33,289 bases of DNA from Chloroflexota bacterium (GCA_022561985.1 JADFQE010000015.1:1-33289); one strand, 5' to 3'. Positions 1 through 9,440 are shown, counted from the first letter of the stretch. Numbers and translations are program-made. Notes: generated by a model from the sequence alone, not told the origin.

Positions 1-161
1 AGGCGCTCGAAGCGAAGTACCGCGCCATCGCCACGCCCGTGATCGGCGAGGAGCACGCCGGGAAGCTCCTCGCGGCCGCATGGGCGCTCGACGGCGCGCC
101 CGGCGTCGGCGAGCTGGCCTCGCTCATGGCGGCTTCTTCAGGCCAGTCTTCAGGGGCGTAA
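1..161 (+). CDS. C-terminal fragment of a probable MmgE/PrpD-family protein (5' truncated by window)
   Basis: Open frame from window start to TAA at 159-161: ALEAKYRAIATPVIGEEHAGKLLAAAWALDGAPGVGELASLMAASSGQSSGA*; resembles the C-terminus of MmgE/PrpD proteins. Short, so family call is tentative. Confidence 0.45.
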   Translation, partial: ALEAKYRAIATPVIGEEHAGKLLAAAWALDGAPGVGELASLMAASSGQSSGA

Positions 162-237
162 GAGACCATGGCAAGCACCGACAAGCGGCCACGCCCGGTG
201 GTGGAGAACGCGTAGCTCCGGGCCGCGCCCCGTCGTC

Positions 238-1101
238 CTGTGGGGCTGGATCGCCGTCGGCGTCGCCAGCGTCTCGGTCGCAGCCATCTTCATCCGCCTG
301 GCGGACACCAACCCGCTGACCTTCGCGGCGTACCGCCTGGGCCTGGGCGCAGCGCTCGTCGCCGTTCCCACGCTGCTGCGAGCGCGCCCCCAGCTACGAG
401 CGCTGCGGCGGGCCGACATGCCGTTGCTCGTCCTCTCCGGGTTCTTCCTGGCGGCCCACTTCGCGCTGTGGATCACGTCGCTGTCGCTCACGTCGGTCGC
501 GAGCTCCCTGCTGCTGGTCACGACCGCGCCCGTGTTCGTCGCGCTCGCATCGCACCTGTGGCTGCGCGAGCGGATCGGCCGGCTGACCGCCGCGGCGGTC
601 GCACTCACGCTGGCGGGAGGCGCCGTGCTGGCGGCCGGAGGCTGGGCCGGCGAGGAGCGCCGCCTCCTTGGCGACGCTCTGGCGCTGCTCGCAGCGGTCG
701 CGGTCGCCGGCTACATCCTGGCGGGCAGGAAGGCCCGCGGCCGCATCGCGAACCTGCCCTACGTCACGGTCGTCTACACGGTGACGGCGGTGGTCCTCCT
801 GGCGGCGGTGGTGGCCACGGGCGCACCGATGCTGGGGCTGCCGGCCGAGACGTACTTCTGGATCGCGATGAGCGCGGTGATCCCCCAGGCGATCGGGCAC
901 ACGCTGCTGAACTGGGGGCTCGGGCACGCCTCGGCAACGAGCGTGGCGATGGCGGTGCGCGCCGAGCCGGTGATCGCAACGCTGCTCGCCATCGTGGTGC
1001 TCGGCGAGGTCCCACCCTGGACCGCCGCACCAGGAGGCGCACTGGTCCTCACCGGCGTCTACCTAGCAACAAGGGCCAAGGGCACAGCCCTTGACCCATA
1101 A
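238..1101 (+). CDS. EamA/DMT-superfamily transporter (start uncertain)
   Basis: Continuous frame LWGWIAVGVASVSVAAIFIRLADTNPLTFAAYRLGLGAALVAVPT...; ten-TM EamA pattern. No ATG/GTG in frame upstream of the first TM; the given ORF M at 418 would remove the first TMs. Confidence 0.8.
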   Translation: MWGWIAVGVASVSVAAIFIRLADTNPLTFAAYRLGLGAALVAVPTLLRARPQLRALRRADMPLLVLSGFFLAAHFALWITSLSLTSVASSLLLVTTAPVFVALASHLWLRERIGRLTAAAVALTLAGGAVLAAGGWAGEERRLLGDALALLAAVAVAGYILAGRKARGRIANLPYVTVVYTVTAVVLLAAVVATGAPMLGLPAETYFWIAMSAVIPQAIGHTLLNWGLGHASATSVAMAVRAEPVIATLLAIVVLGEVPPWTAAPGGALVLTGVYLATRAKGTALDP

Positions 1102-1217
1102 CCGGTAGCGCCGCCGATGACGGCGGTCCCCGTCGTCCATAGCGACCCGGCCAAGCGCTGAGCCGACGGTCTCCGTTAGCCGCGTTCTGCGCTGGCGAGT
1201 GGGTCAAGGGCGTTGCC
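1077..1217. repeat. Palindrome-capped element E1 (inverted terminal hairpins CAAGGGC-ACA-GCCCTTG and CAAGGGC-GTT-GCCCTTG)
   Basis: Perfect 7-bp/3-nt hairpins at 1077-1093 and 1201-1217 region, each followed inward by ACCCA(CTCGCCAGCGCAG) in inverted orientation; shares ~65 nt with copies at 6827 and 28382. Confidence 0.85.
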
Positions 1218-2096
1218 CTTGTCGGCGGCGATGGCGGTGTTCATTGCGGAGATGGCGACCTCGATCTGGTCGTCGTCTGGGGGGCGTGTCGTCAGCTTCT
1301 GGAGGGCCAGGCCGGGGACGGCCAGTGCGCGGACGAGGGCGTTGTCCTCGTGGGCGGCCGAGTAGCGGATCACCTCGTACGCGATGCCGGCGATGACCGG
1401 GATGAGGACGATCCGCGAGAGGATACGCAGCGGCAGATCGGGCGTGCCCAGCATGGCGAACACGATGATCGCCACGATCATCACCGTGAGCAGGAACGCC
1501 GTCCCGCAGCGTGGGTGCGCGGCGGGGAACTTGCGGACGTTGTCCGTTTCGAGGGACAGGTCGTGCTCGTTCGCGTGCACCGTCATGTGCTCGGCGGCGT
1601 GGTAGGCGAAGACGCGGCGGATGCTCGGCATCAGCCCGATGGCGAGCAGGTACAGGAAGAAGATGGCGAGCCGCAGGACGCCCTCGGCGATGTTGCTCAG
1701 GATCGAGCTGTCGGTGAACCGGTCGACCACCGTGTGGGTGATGAGCAGCGGCGTGATGAAGAACAGCACCACCGACAGGCCGATGGAGAACGCCAGGGTG
1801 GCCGCGAGCATCCACTTGGGGATCGGCTCGCCGTCGTCCTCGTCCTCGCCCGCTGCCACCTGCGCCGAGTAGGTGAGCGCGCGCATGCCCATGACCATCG
1901 TCTCGCTGAGCACGAGCGTGCCGCGCAGGAAGGGGATGCGGCGCCAGCGGCTGGTCGCCCAGGGCGGGACCGGCCATGAGCGCGTGTGGATCTCGCCATT
2001 CGGGTGCCGCGCCGAGCAGGCGTAGATGGTGCGGCCGCGGATCATCACGCCCTCGACCACCGCCTGGCCGCCGTACACGTAGGGTTGTTGGGCCAC
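1176..2096 (-). CDS. DUF1385 family membrane protein (YqhQ-like)
   Basis: YGGQAVVEGVMIRGRTIYACSARHPNGEI..., conserved N-terminal motif and YHAAEHMTVHA motif; next to rpmE. Confidence 0.9.
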   Translation of the reverse strand: MAQQPYVYGGQAVVEGVMIRGRTIYACSARHPNGEIHTRSWPVPPWATSRWRRIPFLRGTLVLSETMVMGMRALTYSAQVAAGEDEDDGEPIPKWMLAATLAFSIGLSVVLFFITPLLITHTVVDRFTDSSILSNIAEGVLRLAIFFLYLLAIGLMPSIRRVFAYHAAEHMTVHANEHDLSLETDNVRKFPAAHPRCGTAFLLTVMIVAIIVFAMLGTPDLPLRILSRIVLIPVIAGIAYEVIRYSAAHEDNALVRALAVPGLALQKLTTRPPDDDQIEVAISAMNTAIAADKGNALDPLASAERG

Positions 2097-2207
2097 CTGG
2101 TTCGCTCCGATCCGGCTCGCCCTGCGTGAGCGGGCCCGTCTACGGATGTTACAGCGGCCGCGCCGCCACGCCCTCGCCCAAACGTGCCATCGCCGCCGGA
2201 CGAACAG

Positions 2208-2230
2208 AGGGGCGCACGGCGTGCGCCCCT
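2208..2230. terminator. Hairpin AGGGGCGCAC-GGC-GTGCGCCCCT downstream of rpmE; terminator or palindromic repeat
   Basis: Perfect 10-bp inverted repeat with 3-nt loop, 28 nt downstream of the rpmE stop; no U-tract. Confidence 0.55.
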
Positions 2231-2257
2231 ACGAGGTCCGAACCCTCGTCGCGCTGC

Positions 2258-2461
2258 TTACTGGAGGTTGAAGCGCCTCTTGAGGCGGTCCACCCGGCCC
2301 TCGGTGTCGACGATGCGCTGCTCGCCCGTGAAGAACGGGTGGCAGGCGCTGCATATCTCGACCTTGATCTGTGCCTTCGTGGCGCCGGTGGTGAACGTGT
2401 TCCCGCAGGAGCAGGTCACGACGGCTTCGGCGTAGTACGTGGGATGGATGTCGGTCTTCAT
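2258..2461 (-). CDS. rpmE: 50S ribosomal protein L31 (zinc-binding type)
   Basis: [67 protein letters not shown]; Cys pairs retained. Confidence 0.97.
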   Translation of the reverse strand: MKTDIHPTYYAEAVVTCSCGNTFTTGATKAQIKVEICSACHPFFTGEQRIVDTEGRVDRLKRRFNLQ

Positions 2462-2623
2462 CGCGTCGGTCCTTCCAGTCTTGGGTCTGCACTCGGTCGG
2501 TGCATGCCGCGCGTTCCGGGATGGTGGCCGGGGCGCGTTCGCACCTGACTACTACCTCGCTCATTCGCGCTGGGGGCACGGATGGCTCACATCGTTATGA
2601 TGCGTGCCACGCGTCCTGAGATG

Positions 2624-2887
2624 CTAGCTGACGGCCACCGGTACGATGTTCGCGCGCTTGCGCTGCCTGGTGGCGTGGTCGAAAGCGACCGTGCCGTCGA
2701 CGAGCGCGTAGAGCGTGAAGTCGCGTCCCATGCCCACGTGGAGTCCGGGGCGGATCTTGGTGCCGCGCTGGCGCACGATGATGGTGCCCGCGCGGACCGC
2801 CTGGCCCCCGAAGCGCTTCACGCCGAGGCGCTGGCCCCTGCTGTCGCGCCCGTTCCGGCTGCTGCCGCCGGCCTTCTTATGCGCCAT
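2624..2887 (-). CDS. rpmA: 50S ribosomal protein L27
   Basis: [48 protein letters not shown]... Confidence 0.98.
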   Translation of the reverse strand: MAHKKAGGSSRNGRDSRGQRLGVKRFGGQAVRAGTIIVRQRGTKIRPGLHVGMGRDFTLYALVDGTVAFDHATRQRKRANIVPVAVS

Positions 2888-3248
2888 CGGCTGCCTTCTT
2901 GGACCGGGCCGCCGAGGGGCTTGCCCCGTCGATCACGATCTCTTTGATGGCCAGCTTCGTCAGCCACTGCCGGTGGCCTGTCTTGACCGCGTAGCGGGTC
3001 TTCGACTTGTACTTGAGGATGATGATCTTCTTGGCGCGGCCCTGCTCGGTGACCTCGGCCACGACCTTCGCGCCCTCCACCATCGGCGTGCCAACGCTCA
3101 GCTTGTCGTCTTGGGAGACGAGCAGGACGCGGTCGAGCTCCACCGTGCTGCCCGTCTCGCCCTCGATCTTCTCGATCGAGATGGACTTCCCAGGCTGCAC
3201 GCGGTACTGCTTCCCGCCGGTTTCGATGATTGCGTATGTGCTGGCCAC
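2877..3248 (-). CDS. rplU: 50S ribosomal protein L21
   Basis: [44 protein letters not shown]...; 11-nt overlap with rpmA. Confidence 0.97.
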   Translation of the reverse strand: MASTYAIIETGGKQYRVQPGKSISIEKIEGETGSTVELDRVLLVSQDDKLSVGTPMVEGAKVVAEVTEQGRAKKIIILKYKSKTRYAVKTGHRQWLTKLAIKEIVIDGASPSAARSKKAADGA

Positions 3249-3313
3249 GACCTATCGATTCTAGGCCGTGAAGCGCTCGCTGACAAGAGGGCCGAGGTGG
3301 ATCGCGCGGACGC

Positions 3314-5959
3314 TTAGCGCTTCTTCTCGCCGCCCGAAGCACCGTCCGGCTCGCCGTCACCGTCGGGGGCCGGCTCGTCGTCCGATGGGAGCTCCAGCGC
3401 AAGCTGCGGGTTCTCGGGCTCGTCGCCGTTCGTGCCGCTCTTGGCGGCCTTGGTGGTCTTGCGGGCGGGCGCCTTGGACGGCTCCTCCTGCTCCTTCTCC
3501 CACGAGCGCTCCTTGAACGCGCTCATGGAGATCACCTGGTCGTCCGGCGCGAGCTTGTTCATGACCTGCACGCCCTGGGTGTTGCGCCCGAGGGTGCGGA
3601 TCTCCTTGATGTGCGTGCGGTAGACCATCGCCTTGGCGGAGCCGACCATGATCTCCTCGACGTCCTCGGCCGTGACCACCGCCGCGGCCAGTGGGCCTGT
3701 TTTGTCCATGATCTTGAGCGCGATCACGCCCTGGACGCCGCGGCCGGTCTTGCGGAAGTGGTCGACCAGCGTGCGCTTGCCGTAGCCGCGCTCCGTGAGC
3801 ACCAGGAGCTGCGCGCCCGGCGTGGCCACGTCCATGCCGATGACCTCGTCCTTGTCGATCAGCCGGATGCCGCGGACGCCGCCGGCGCCCCGGGTGGCGC
3901 GCACGCGGACCTCGTCGAGGGCGAAGTGCACGGCCTTGCCGTTGCGCGTCACCATGATGACCGTCATGTCCGGGTCGGCGAGGCGCGCGCCCAGGAGCGA
4001 GTCGCCCTTGTTGAGGTCGAAGGCCGCGAGCCCGTTGCGCCTGATGTTGGCGAACTGGCTGAGCGCCATCCGCTTGACCTCGCCCTTGCGCGTCGCCATG
4101 AAGATGTACTTGTCGACGGTCAGGTCCGTGATGGGCACGACAGCCGTGACCGTCTCCTCGGCGGCGTTCATCGCGATGAGGTTCTGGATCGGCGTGCCGC
4201 GCGTCTGCCTGGTCGCGTCCTGAGCGATGTTGAAGACGCGCTCGCGGTAGACGCGGCCGCGGTCCGTGAAGAAGAGCAGCCAGTCGTGCGTCTCGCAGAC
4301 CACGAGCTGCTGGATCGCGTCCCCCTCGCGGGTCTGCTGGCCGCGGACGCCCTTCCCCCCGCGGTGCTGGAGGTGGTACGCCTCGATGGGCAGCCGCTTG
4401 AGGTAGCCGCGGTCGCTCAAGGTCACGACCGCGTCGCCGCGGGCGACCAGGTCCTCCATCGAGTAGTCGCGGGCCTCCTCGGTCGTTATCCTCGTGCGGC
4501 GGGGCTGCCCGAAGTTCTTGCGGAGCTCGGCCGTCTCGGCCTTGATGACCTCGAGCACCTGGCCCGGGTCGCCGAGCAGCCCCTCGAGCCCACCGATGGT
4601 CTTCGTCAGCTCCTGGTACTCGTTCTCGATGCGCTCGCGCTCGAGGGCGGCGAGGCGCCGCAGCTGCATGTCCAGGATCGCCTGGGCCTGGACCTCGGTG
4701 AGTCCGAACTGCTCCATGAGGCCGTTGCGCGCCGCCTCGGCGTCCTTCGACGCCCGGATCAGCACGATGACCGCATCGAGGTTCTCGAGCGCCACGCGCA
4801 AGCCTTCGAGGACGTGCGCCCGCTCGCGTGCCCGGGTCAGGTCGTATTCGGCGCGGCGCCGGATCACCGTCCGGCGGAAGTCGATGAAGTGCTGCAGGGC
4901 CGGCTTGAGGCTCAGCACCCGCGGCTGGCCGTCCACGAGGGCGACCATGTTGACGTGGAACGCGCTCTGGAGCGAGGTGTGCTTGTAGAGGTTGTTCAGC
5001 ACCTGCTCGGGCATCGTGCCCCGCTGCAGCTCCACCACCACGCGCATCCCGTCGCGGTCCGACTCGTCGCGGACCTCGGAGATGCCGGTGATCTTCTTGT
5101 CCTTCGAGAGCATGGCGATCTTCGCGACCATGGTCGCCTTGTTCACCTGGAACGGGAGCTCGTTGATCACGATGCGCTGGTGCCCGCCGCGCTCGACCTC
5201 CTCGATGACCGCCTTGCCGCGCACGACGACCCGGCCGTGGCCGGTGTGGTACGCCTGCTGGATGCCCTCGGTGCCCATGATGATGCCGGCGGTGGGGAAG
5301 TCCGGGCCTTTGACGAACTGGATGAGATCGTCGACGGTGGCGTCGGCGTGGTCCACGAGGTAGGTGATCGCGTCGCAGAGCTCGTTCAGGTTGTGGGGAG
5401 GGATGTTGGTGGCCATGCCCACCGCGATGCCCGATGCGCCGTTGGCCAGCAGGTTGGGCAGCCGCGCCGGGAGCACCGTCGGCTCGCGCTGGGAGCCGTC
5501 GTAGTTGTCGACGAAGTCGACGGTCTCGCGGTCGATGTCGGTCAGCATCGCGTCGGCGATGCGGGCGAGGCGCGCCTCCGTGTACCGCATCGCGGCCGGC
5601 GGGTCGTCGTCGACCGAGCCGAAGTTGCCCTGGCCGTCGATGAGCGGGTGGCGCAGCGAGAAGTCCTGCGCCATGCGGACGAGAGCGTCGTAGACGGGCG
5701 CGTCGCCGTGGGGGTGGTACTTGCCGAGCACCTCGCCGACGACGGCCGCGCACTTCTTGTGGGCGGAGCCCGGCCGGAGGCCCATGCCGTGCATCGCGTA
5801 GAGGATGCGGCGCTGCACCGGCTTCATGCCGTCGCGCACGTCGGGGAGGGCGCGCGCGACGATCACGCTCATGGCGTAATCGAGATACGCGGTCCGCATC
5901 TCGTCTTCGATGCGGACGACCCGGATATTGCCGCCGCTAGCCAGAACCATAAGCGACAT
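3314..5959 (-). CDS. gyrA: DNA gyrase subunit A
   Basis: [41 protein letters not shown]...[37 protein letters not shown]; GyrA-box-like QHRGGKG in the C-terminal domain; catalytic YTEARLA. Confidence 0.97.
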   Translation of the reverse strand: MSLMVLASGGNIRVVRIEDEMRTAYLDYAMSVIVARALPDVRDGMKPVQRRILYAMHGMGLRPGSAHKKCAAVVGEVLGKYHPHGDAPVYDALVRMAQDFSLRHPLIDGQGNFGSVDDDPPAAMRYTEARLARIADAMLTDIDRETVDFVDNYDGSQREPTVLPARLPNLLANGASGIAVGMATNIPPHNLNELCDAITYLVDHADATVDDLIQFVKGPDFPTAGIIMGTEGIQQAYHTGHGRVVVRGKAVIEEVERGGHQRIVINELPFQVNKATMVAKIAMLSKDKKITGISEVRDESDRDGMRVVVELQRGTMPEQVLNNLYKHTSLQSAFHVNMVALVDGQPRVLSLKPALQHFIDFRRTVIRRRAEYDLTRARERAHVLEGLRVALENLDAVIVLIRASKDAEAARNGLMEQFGLTEVQAQAILDMQLRRLAALERERIENEYQELTKTIGGLEGLLGDPGQVLEVIKAETAELRKNFGQPRRTRITTEEARDYSMEDLVARGDAVVTLSDRGYLKRLPIEAYHLQHRGGKGVRGQQTREGDAIQQLVVCETHDWLLFFTDRGRVYRERVFNIAQDATRQTRGTPIQNLIAMNAAEETVTAVVPITDLTVDKYIFMATRKGEVKRMALSQFANIRRNGLAAFDLNKGDSLLGARLADPDMTVIMVTRNGKAVHFALDEVRVRATRGAGGVRGIRLIDKDEVIGMDVATPGAQLLVLTERGYGKRTLVDHFRKTGRGVQGVIALKIMDKTGPLAAAVVTAEDVEEIMVGSAKAMVYRTHIKEIRTLGRNTQGVQVMNKLAPDDQVISMSAFKERSWEKEQEEPSKAPARKTTKAAKSGTNGDEPENPQLALELPSDDEPAPDGDGEPDGASGGEKKR

Positions 5960-6077
5960 CCTTGGGGGCGAATGAAGCGGGCGGGTGGAGCGTCCGCACT
6001 ATGCCTCTCGGAGGCTCCGCGATGTTACTAGATGTTGTGGGATAACGACTTCGCACGCCGATATGTACCAGGATTAC

Positions 6078-6098
6078 CGCCTGCGATTATAGCAGGCG
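6078..6098 (-). promoter_or_regulatory. Candidate gyrA promoter: TATAAT (6091-6086, minus) enclosed in inverted repeat CGCCTGC-GATTATA-GCAGGCG
   Basis: Perfect consensus -10 hexamer on the minus strand, about 127 nt upstream of gyrA, flanked by 7-bp inverted repeats. Confidence 0.55.
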
Positions 6099-6130
6099 CG
6101 CGCGCGTGCGCATAGCGCTCGGCGGCCCAC

Positions 6131-6835
6131 TTAGGGCATGTCCCCCGCGTCGAAGCGGCCCGACCAGCCAACGAGCCAGTCGAAGAGCTTCCGGAAGCTC
6201 TTGGGCACCTCGCTCTCGCGCTCCGGGTGGCACTGCACGCCCACCAGCCACGGGTGCGCGGGGCTCTCGATGGCCTCGACGATGCCGTCTTGGGGATGGA
6301 ACGCCGAGGCCATCAGCCCCGGCGCGCGCTGCGCCTCCTTCAGCCCCTGATGGTGGAGGCTGTTGGTGCGGTAGACGGCACCCGCGCCGATGATGGCCCC
6401 GAGCTTGCTGCCGGGCGCGACGTAGACCTCGTGCCGCACCGACCCGTCGTTGTCGCCGCCGGGCTCGACGTGCCCCGGTATGTCCTGGAGCAGCGTGCCG
6501 CCGAAGGCGACGTTGATGAGCTGCATGCCGCGGCAGATGCCCAGCACGGGCATGTTGCGATCGAGCGCATCCCGCAGCAACCCCAGCTCCATCTCGTCGC
6601 GCCGGGGGTCGGTCTCGCCCGTCGCGGGGTCGCGCTCGGCGCCGTAGCGCGACGGCTCGACATCGTACCCACCGCACAGCAGCAGCCCCGAGACGCCACG
6701 CATGGCCTCGTCCACGCCCTCGAAGTGCTCCGGCGTGAGCACGCGCGCCTCGCCCCCGCGCGCGGCGAGCGCATCGACGTACGGCTGCGCCTCGCGCTCG
6801 CTCGTGGCCGTGACGGCGATCAGCGGCAAGGGCAC
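6131..6835 (-). CDS. Class I glutamine amidotransferase, gamma-glutamyl-gamma-aminobutyrate hydrolase (peptidase C26) family
   Basis: (V)PLPLIAVTATSEREAQPYVDAL...PVLGICRGMQLINVAFGGTLLQDI...GVQCHPE; GICRG nucleophile and HPE motif. Start GTG 6835-6833 or TTG 6829-6827, both within the repeat hairpin. Confidence 0.9.
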   Translation of the reverse strand: MPLPLIAVTATSEREAQPYVDALAARGGEARVLTPEHFEGVDEAMRGVSGLLLCGGYDVEPSRYGAERDPATGETDPRRDEMELGLLRDALDRNMPVLGICRGMQLINVAFGGTLLQDIPGHVEPGGDNDGSVRHEVYVAPGSKLGAIIGAGAVYRTNSLHHQGLKEAQRAPGLMASAFHPQDGIVEAIESPAHPWLVGVQCHPERESEVPKSFRKLFDWLVGWSGRFDAGDMP

Positions 6836-6905
6836 AGCCCTTGACCCACTCGCCAGCGCAGAACGCGGCCGACGGAGACCGCTGGCTGCGCGCTGGCCGG
6901 GACGC
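6827..6905. repeat. Palindrome-capped element E2 (single recognisable end)
   Basis: CAAGGGC-ACA-GCCCTTG at 6827-6843 followed by ACCCACTCGCCAGCGCAGAACGCGGCCGACGGAGACCGCTGGCTGCGCGCTGGCCGGGACGCT, nearly identical to E1 (minus orientation) and E3; right arm not recognised. Confidence 0.8.
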
Positions 6906-6935
6906 TGTGCCGGGCGGCGGCCCCTGCCCGCGCGC

Positions 6936-7970
6936 TCACGTGCTTCTCGAAGCCCTGGCCCGCCGGCGGCTTTGCTTCGCCGGGGCGAGCCGGCCGGCCA
7001 GGGCGTCGAGGTCCACGCTCCGCTCCACCATCTCGGTGAAACGCTCGATCTTCTCCGGGTGGTGCACCGTGACCGTCCCGGCGAGCGCTTCGAGCGCCTC
7101 GGCCGTCTCGTGCGTGTCGCGCTCGAGGGTGAGCAGCGGCACGTCGAGGGCTTCGGCGCGCTGGGCGACGTAGGCGGGCGGCTGCGCACACCCCGTCAGC
7201 ACGAGCGCGTTCAGCGGGAAGTTGAGCGCGGCCATCCCGATATCGGCACGCCCACCGCGCGCGATGACCGCCTGGTTGGGCAGCCGGTTGAAGTAGTTGC
7301 CCCCCCACTCGGTGACGAGGCCGCCGATGAGGAAGTGCTCGATGAGCCGGTCGAGGCCCGAGCGGCCCGCGAACAGCCTGGCCCCCAGCAGGTCCACGAC
7401 TTGGCGGACCGTCGGCGCGAGCATCAGCCGCTCCTCCGGCAGCACGGCGATCACGCTCGCGCCCGCTGCCTCAAGCTCCGGCACCAGCCGGTCGGCGGCG
7501 TCCCGCTCCGCGTAGCGCGTCCGTCGGTTGAGCACGAACCCGACGAGCGCGTCGCCGTAGGCCTCGCGCCAGGCCGCCACCGAGGCCGCGCCGAGGCTCC
7601 GCTCGTACGGCAGCACGCCGACGACCGCCGCCTTGAGCCGCTTGACCAGCGCGCCGGAGGCGGCCACGACGCTCCCGTCCGCACGGGCGAGCGGCGGCGC
7701 GTCCACGACGACGACCTCGGCTGTTTCCTCCAGCGCGCCGACGCGTTTCGCAGCCGCGGCCAGCACGGGCCGCTTCACCTTGCCATCCGGGCTCACGATG
7801 CCCGGTCCCTCCACCGCGAGCAGCGCCGCGTCGGCGTCGCCATCGGCGAGCGCCAGCGGCTTGTCGACGGCTGCCTTGCGTCCGGCGTGCCGCCAGGCGG
7901 CCGCCAGCGACGCGGCAACGGCCGTGCTGCCCACGCCGGGACGCGCGCCCACCACACACAGGACCGTCAT
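6936..7970 (-). CDS. AAA family / DRTGG-domain protein (phosphotransacetylase N-terminal-like, BioD-like)
   Basis: MTVLCVVGARPGVGSTAVAASLAAAW... degenerate P-loop; DRTGG-like domain GGNYFNRLPNQAVIARGGRADIGMAALNFPLNALVLTG. Confidence 0.75.
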   Translation of the reverse strand: MTVLCVVGARPGVGSTAVAASLAAAWRHAGRKAAVDKPLALADGDADAALLAVEGPGIVSPDGKVKRPVLAAAAKRVGALEETAEVVVVDAPPLARADGSVVAASGALVKRLKAAVVGVLPYERSLGAASVAAWREAYGDALVGFVLNRRTRYAERDAADRLVPELEAAGASVIAVLPEERLMLAPTVRQVVDLLGARLFAGRSGLDRLIEHFLIGGLVTEWGGNYFNRLPNQAVIARGGRADIGMAALNFPLNALVLTGCAQPPAYVAQRAEALDVPLLTLERDTHETAEALEALAGTVTVHHPEKIERFTEMVERSVDLDALAGRLAPAKQSRRRARASRST

Positions 7971-8059
7971 CGAGCCTCCCCGCCGTCGTCCATCGCCACG
8001 CGGCGATTATAGCAATGGCCGGGGGGAGGGAGCCTCCCCAGAGGCACCGGCACATTCGC

Positions 8060-8065
8060 TAGAAT
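8060..8065 (+). promoter_or_regulatory. Candidate -10 box TAGAAT upstream of MFS gene
   Basis: CGCTAGAATCGGGG; matches the recurrent TANAAT context seen upstream of other genes in the window. Confidence 0.45.
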
Positions 8066-8136
8066 CGGGGCAGCCGCGCGCCCGCCCCGGCTCCGCGGGC
8101 ACCGGGGCCACGAACAGCCCTCGCAGGAGCATCCCG

Positions 8137-9420
8137 ATGTGGGAAACACGACCCAACCCATCCGTGCGATGGGTCCAATTGTCACTGCTGCTCGTCCTCA
8201 CGGCCTTCCTCGGCGCGATGTGGGGGATCGAGCGCACGACGCTGCCGCTGATGGCCGAGAGCGAGTTCGGCATCACGTCGGCGGCGGTCACCCTCTCGTT
8301 CGTGGCCGGATTCGGGCTGACCAAGGCTTTCGCGAACCTCTTCGCCGGCGGCCTCATGGACCGGATCGGGCGGCGGCGGGTGCTCATGCTGGGATGGGCG
8401 GCGGGGTTGCCCGTGCCGCTGCTCATCATCTGGGCACCGTCGTGGGAGTGGGTCGTCGCGGCCAACCTCCTGCTCGGCGTCAACCAGGGGTTGGGCTGGA
8501 CCGCCACGATCCTCATGATGATGGACATCATGGGCCCCCGCCGCCGTGGCCTTTCCACGGGGCTGAACGAGTTCGCCGGCTACAGCGGCGTTGCCGCTCT
8601 CACGTTGATCGCCGGACTGCTCGCCGCCGCCTACGCGCCCCGGCCCTACCCCTTCTTGATCGGTATCGTCCTCGCGGTGCTGGGCCTCGTGATCTCCGCC
8701 GTCTGGGTGGCGGAGACGCGGGAGCGCGCACACGAAGAGGCGGCGAGCGCTCCGCGGCCGGCGCCGGCACCGAGCTTCCTGACGACCTTCGTGGCAGGCG
8801 CCCGGGACCGCGTGCTGCTGAGCTACGGACAGGCCGGGCTCGTGACCAAGATCAACGACGCTGCTGTGTGGGGGCTCCTCCCGCTCTTCCTGGCCAGCCA
8901 GGGGGTCGGCGCCGCCCAGATCGGCATCGTCGCAACGGTGTACCCGCAGGTGTGGGGCGTGGGCCAGCTGCTCAGCGGCTTCCTGGGAGACCGCATCGGC
9001 CGCAAGCCGCTCATCGTCTGGGGCATGGTGCTCCAGGGGCTGGGGATCTGGGCCCTCGCCGTCGCCGACGGCCTGCTGGAGCGTGTGGCGGGCGCCGCCC
9101 TCCTCGGACTGGGCACGGCGGCCGTGTACCCGACGCTGATCGCCGCCGTCGGCGACTACGCACCGCCCCTGCGGCGCGCCTCCGCGGTCGGCGTCTACCG
9201 GTGGTACCGGGACGCCGGTCTCATCGCGGGGGCCGTCGGCGGTGGACTGCTGGCCGACCAGTTGGGGTTCCGCTCGGCCTTCTTGGTCATCGGGGGGCTC
9301 AGTGTGGTTTCGGCGGTGTTCGTTGCCATCGCCACGGTCGAGCCGGCAGGCGCGCCGAGCGTTGAGGCCAGACAACAGCCACATGACGGCCCACCGTACC
9401 GCGAAGACACTGCGCTATAA
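8137..9420 (+). CDS. MFS transporter
   Basis: MWETRPNPSVRWVQLSLLLVLTAFLGAMWGIERTTLPLMAESEFGITSAAVTLSFVAGFGLTKAFANLFAGGLMDRIGRRRVLMLGW; MFS motif A (GGLMDRIGRRRVL) and second-half repeat GFLGDRIGRKPLI. Confidence 0.92.
   Translation: MWETRPNPSVRWVQLSLLLVLTAFLGAMWGIERTTLPLMAESEFGITSAAVTLSFVAGFGLTKAFANLFAGGLMDRIGRRRVLMLGWAAGLPVPLLIIWAPSWEWVVAANLLLGVNQGLGWTATILMMMDIMGPRRRGLSTGLNEFAGYSGVAALTLIAGLLAAAYAPRPYPFLIGIVLAVLGLVISAVWVAETRERAHEEAASAPRPAPAPSFLTTFVAGARDRVLLSYGQAGLVTKINDAAVWGLLPLFLASQGVGAAQIGIVATVYPQVWGVGQLLSGFLGDRIGRKPLIVWGMVLQGLGIWALAVADGLLERVAGAALLGLGTAAVYPTLIAAVGDYAPPLRRASAVGVYRWYRDAGLIAGAVGGGLLADQLGFRSAFLVIGGLSVVSAVFVAIATVEPAGAPSVEARQQPHDGPPYREDTAL
9415..9420 (+). promoter_or_regulatory. 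Candidate -10 box TATAAT for thrB-lysC, overlapping the MFS stop codon
   Basis: GCGCTATAATTGCCG; the TAA stop of the MFS gene (9418-9420) overlaps the hexamer; thrB GTG at 9441. Confidence 0.55.
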
Positions 9421-9440
9421 TTGCCGTTTGGCAGGACACC

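Noticed and set aside
3611-6031. 806-aa ORF antisense to gyrA
   Set aside because: Low-complexity, His/Asp/Arg/Val-rich translation typical of antisense frames of GC-rich genes; gyrA on the opposite strand is unambiguous.
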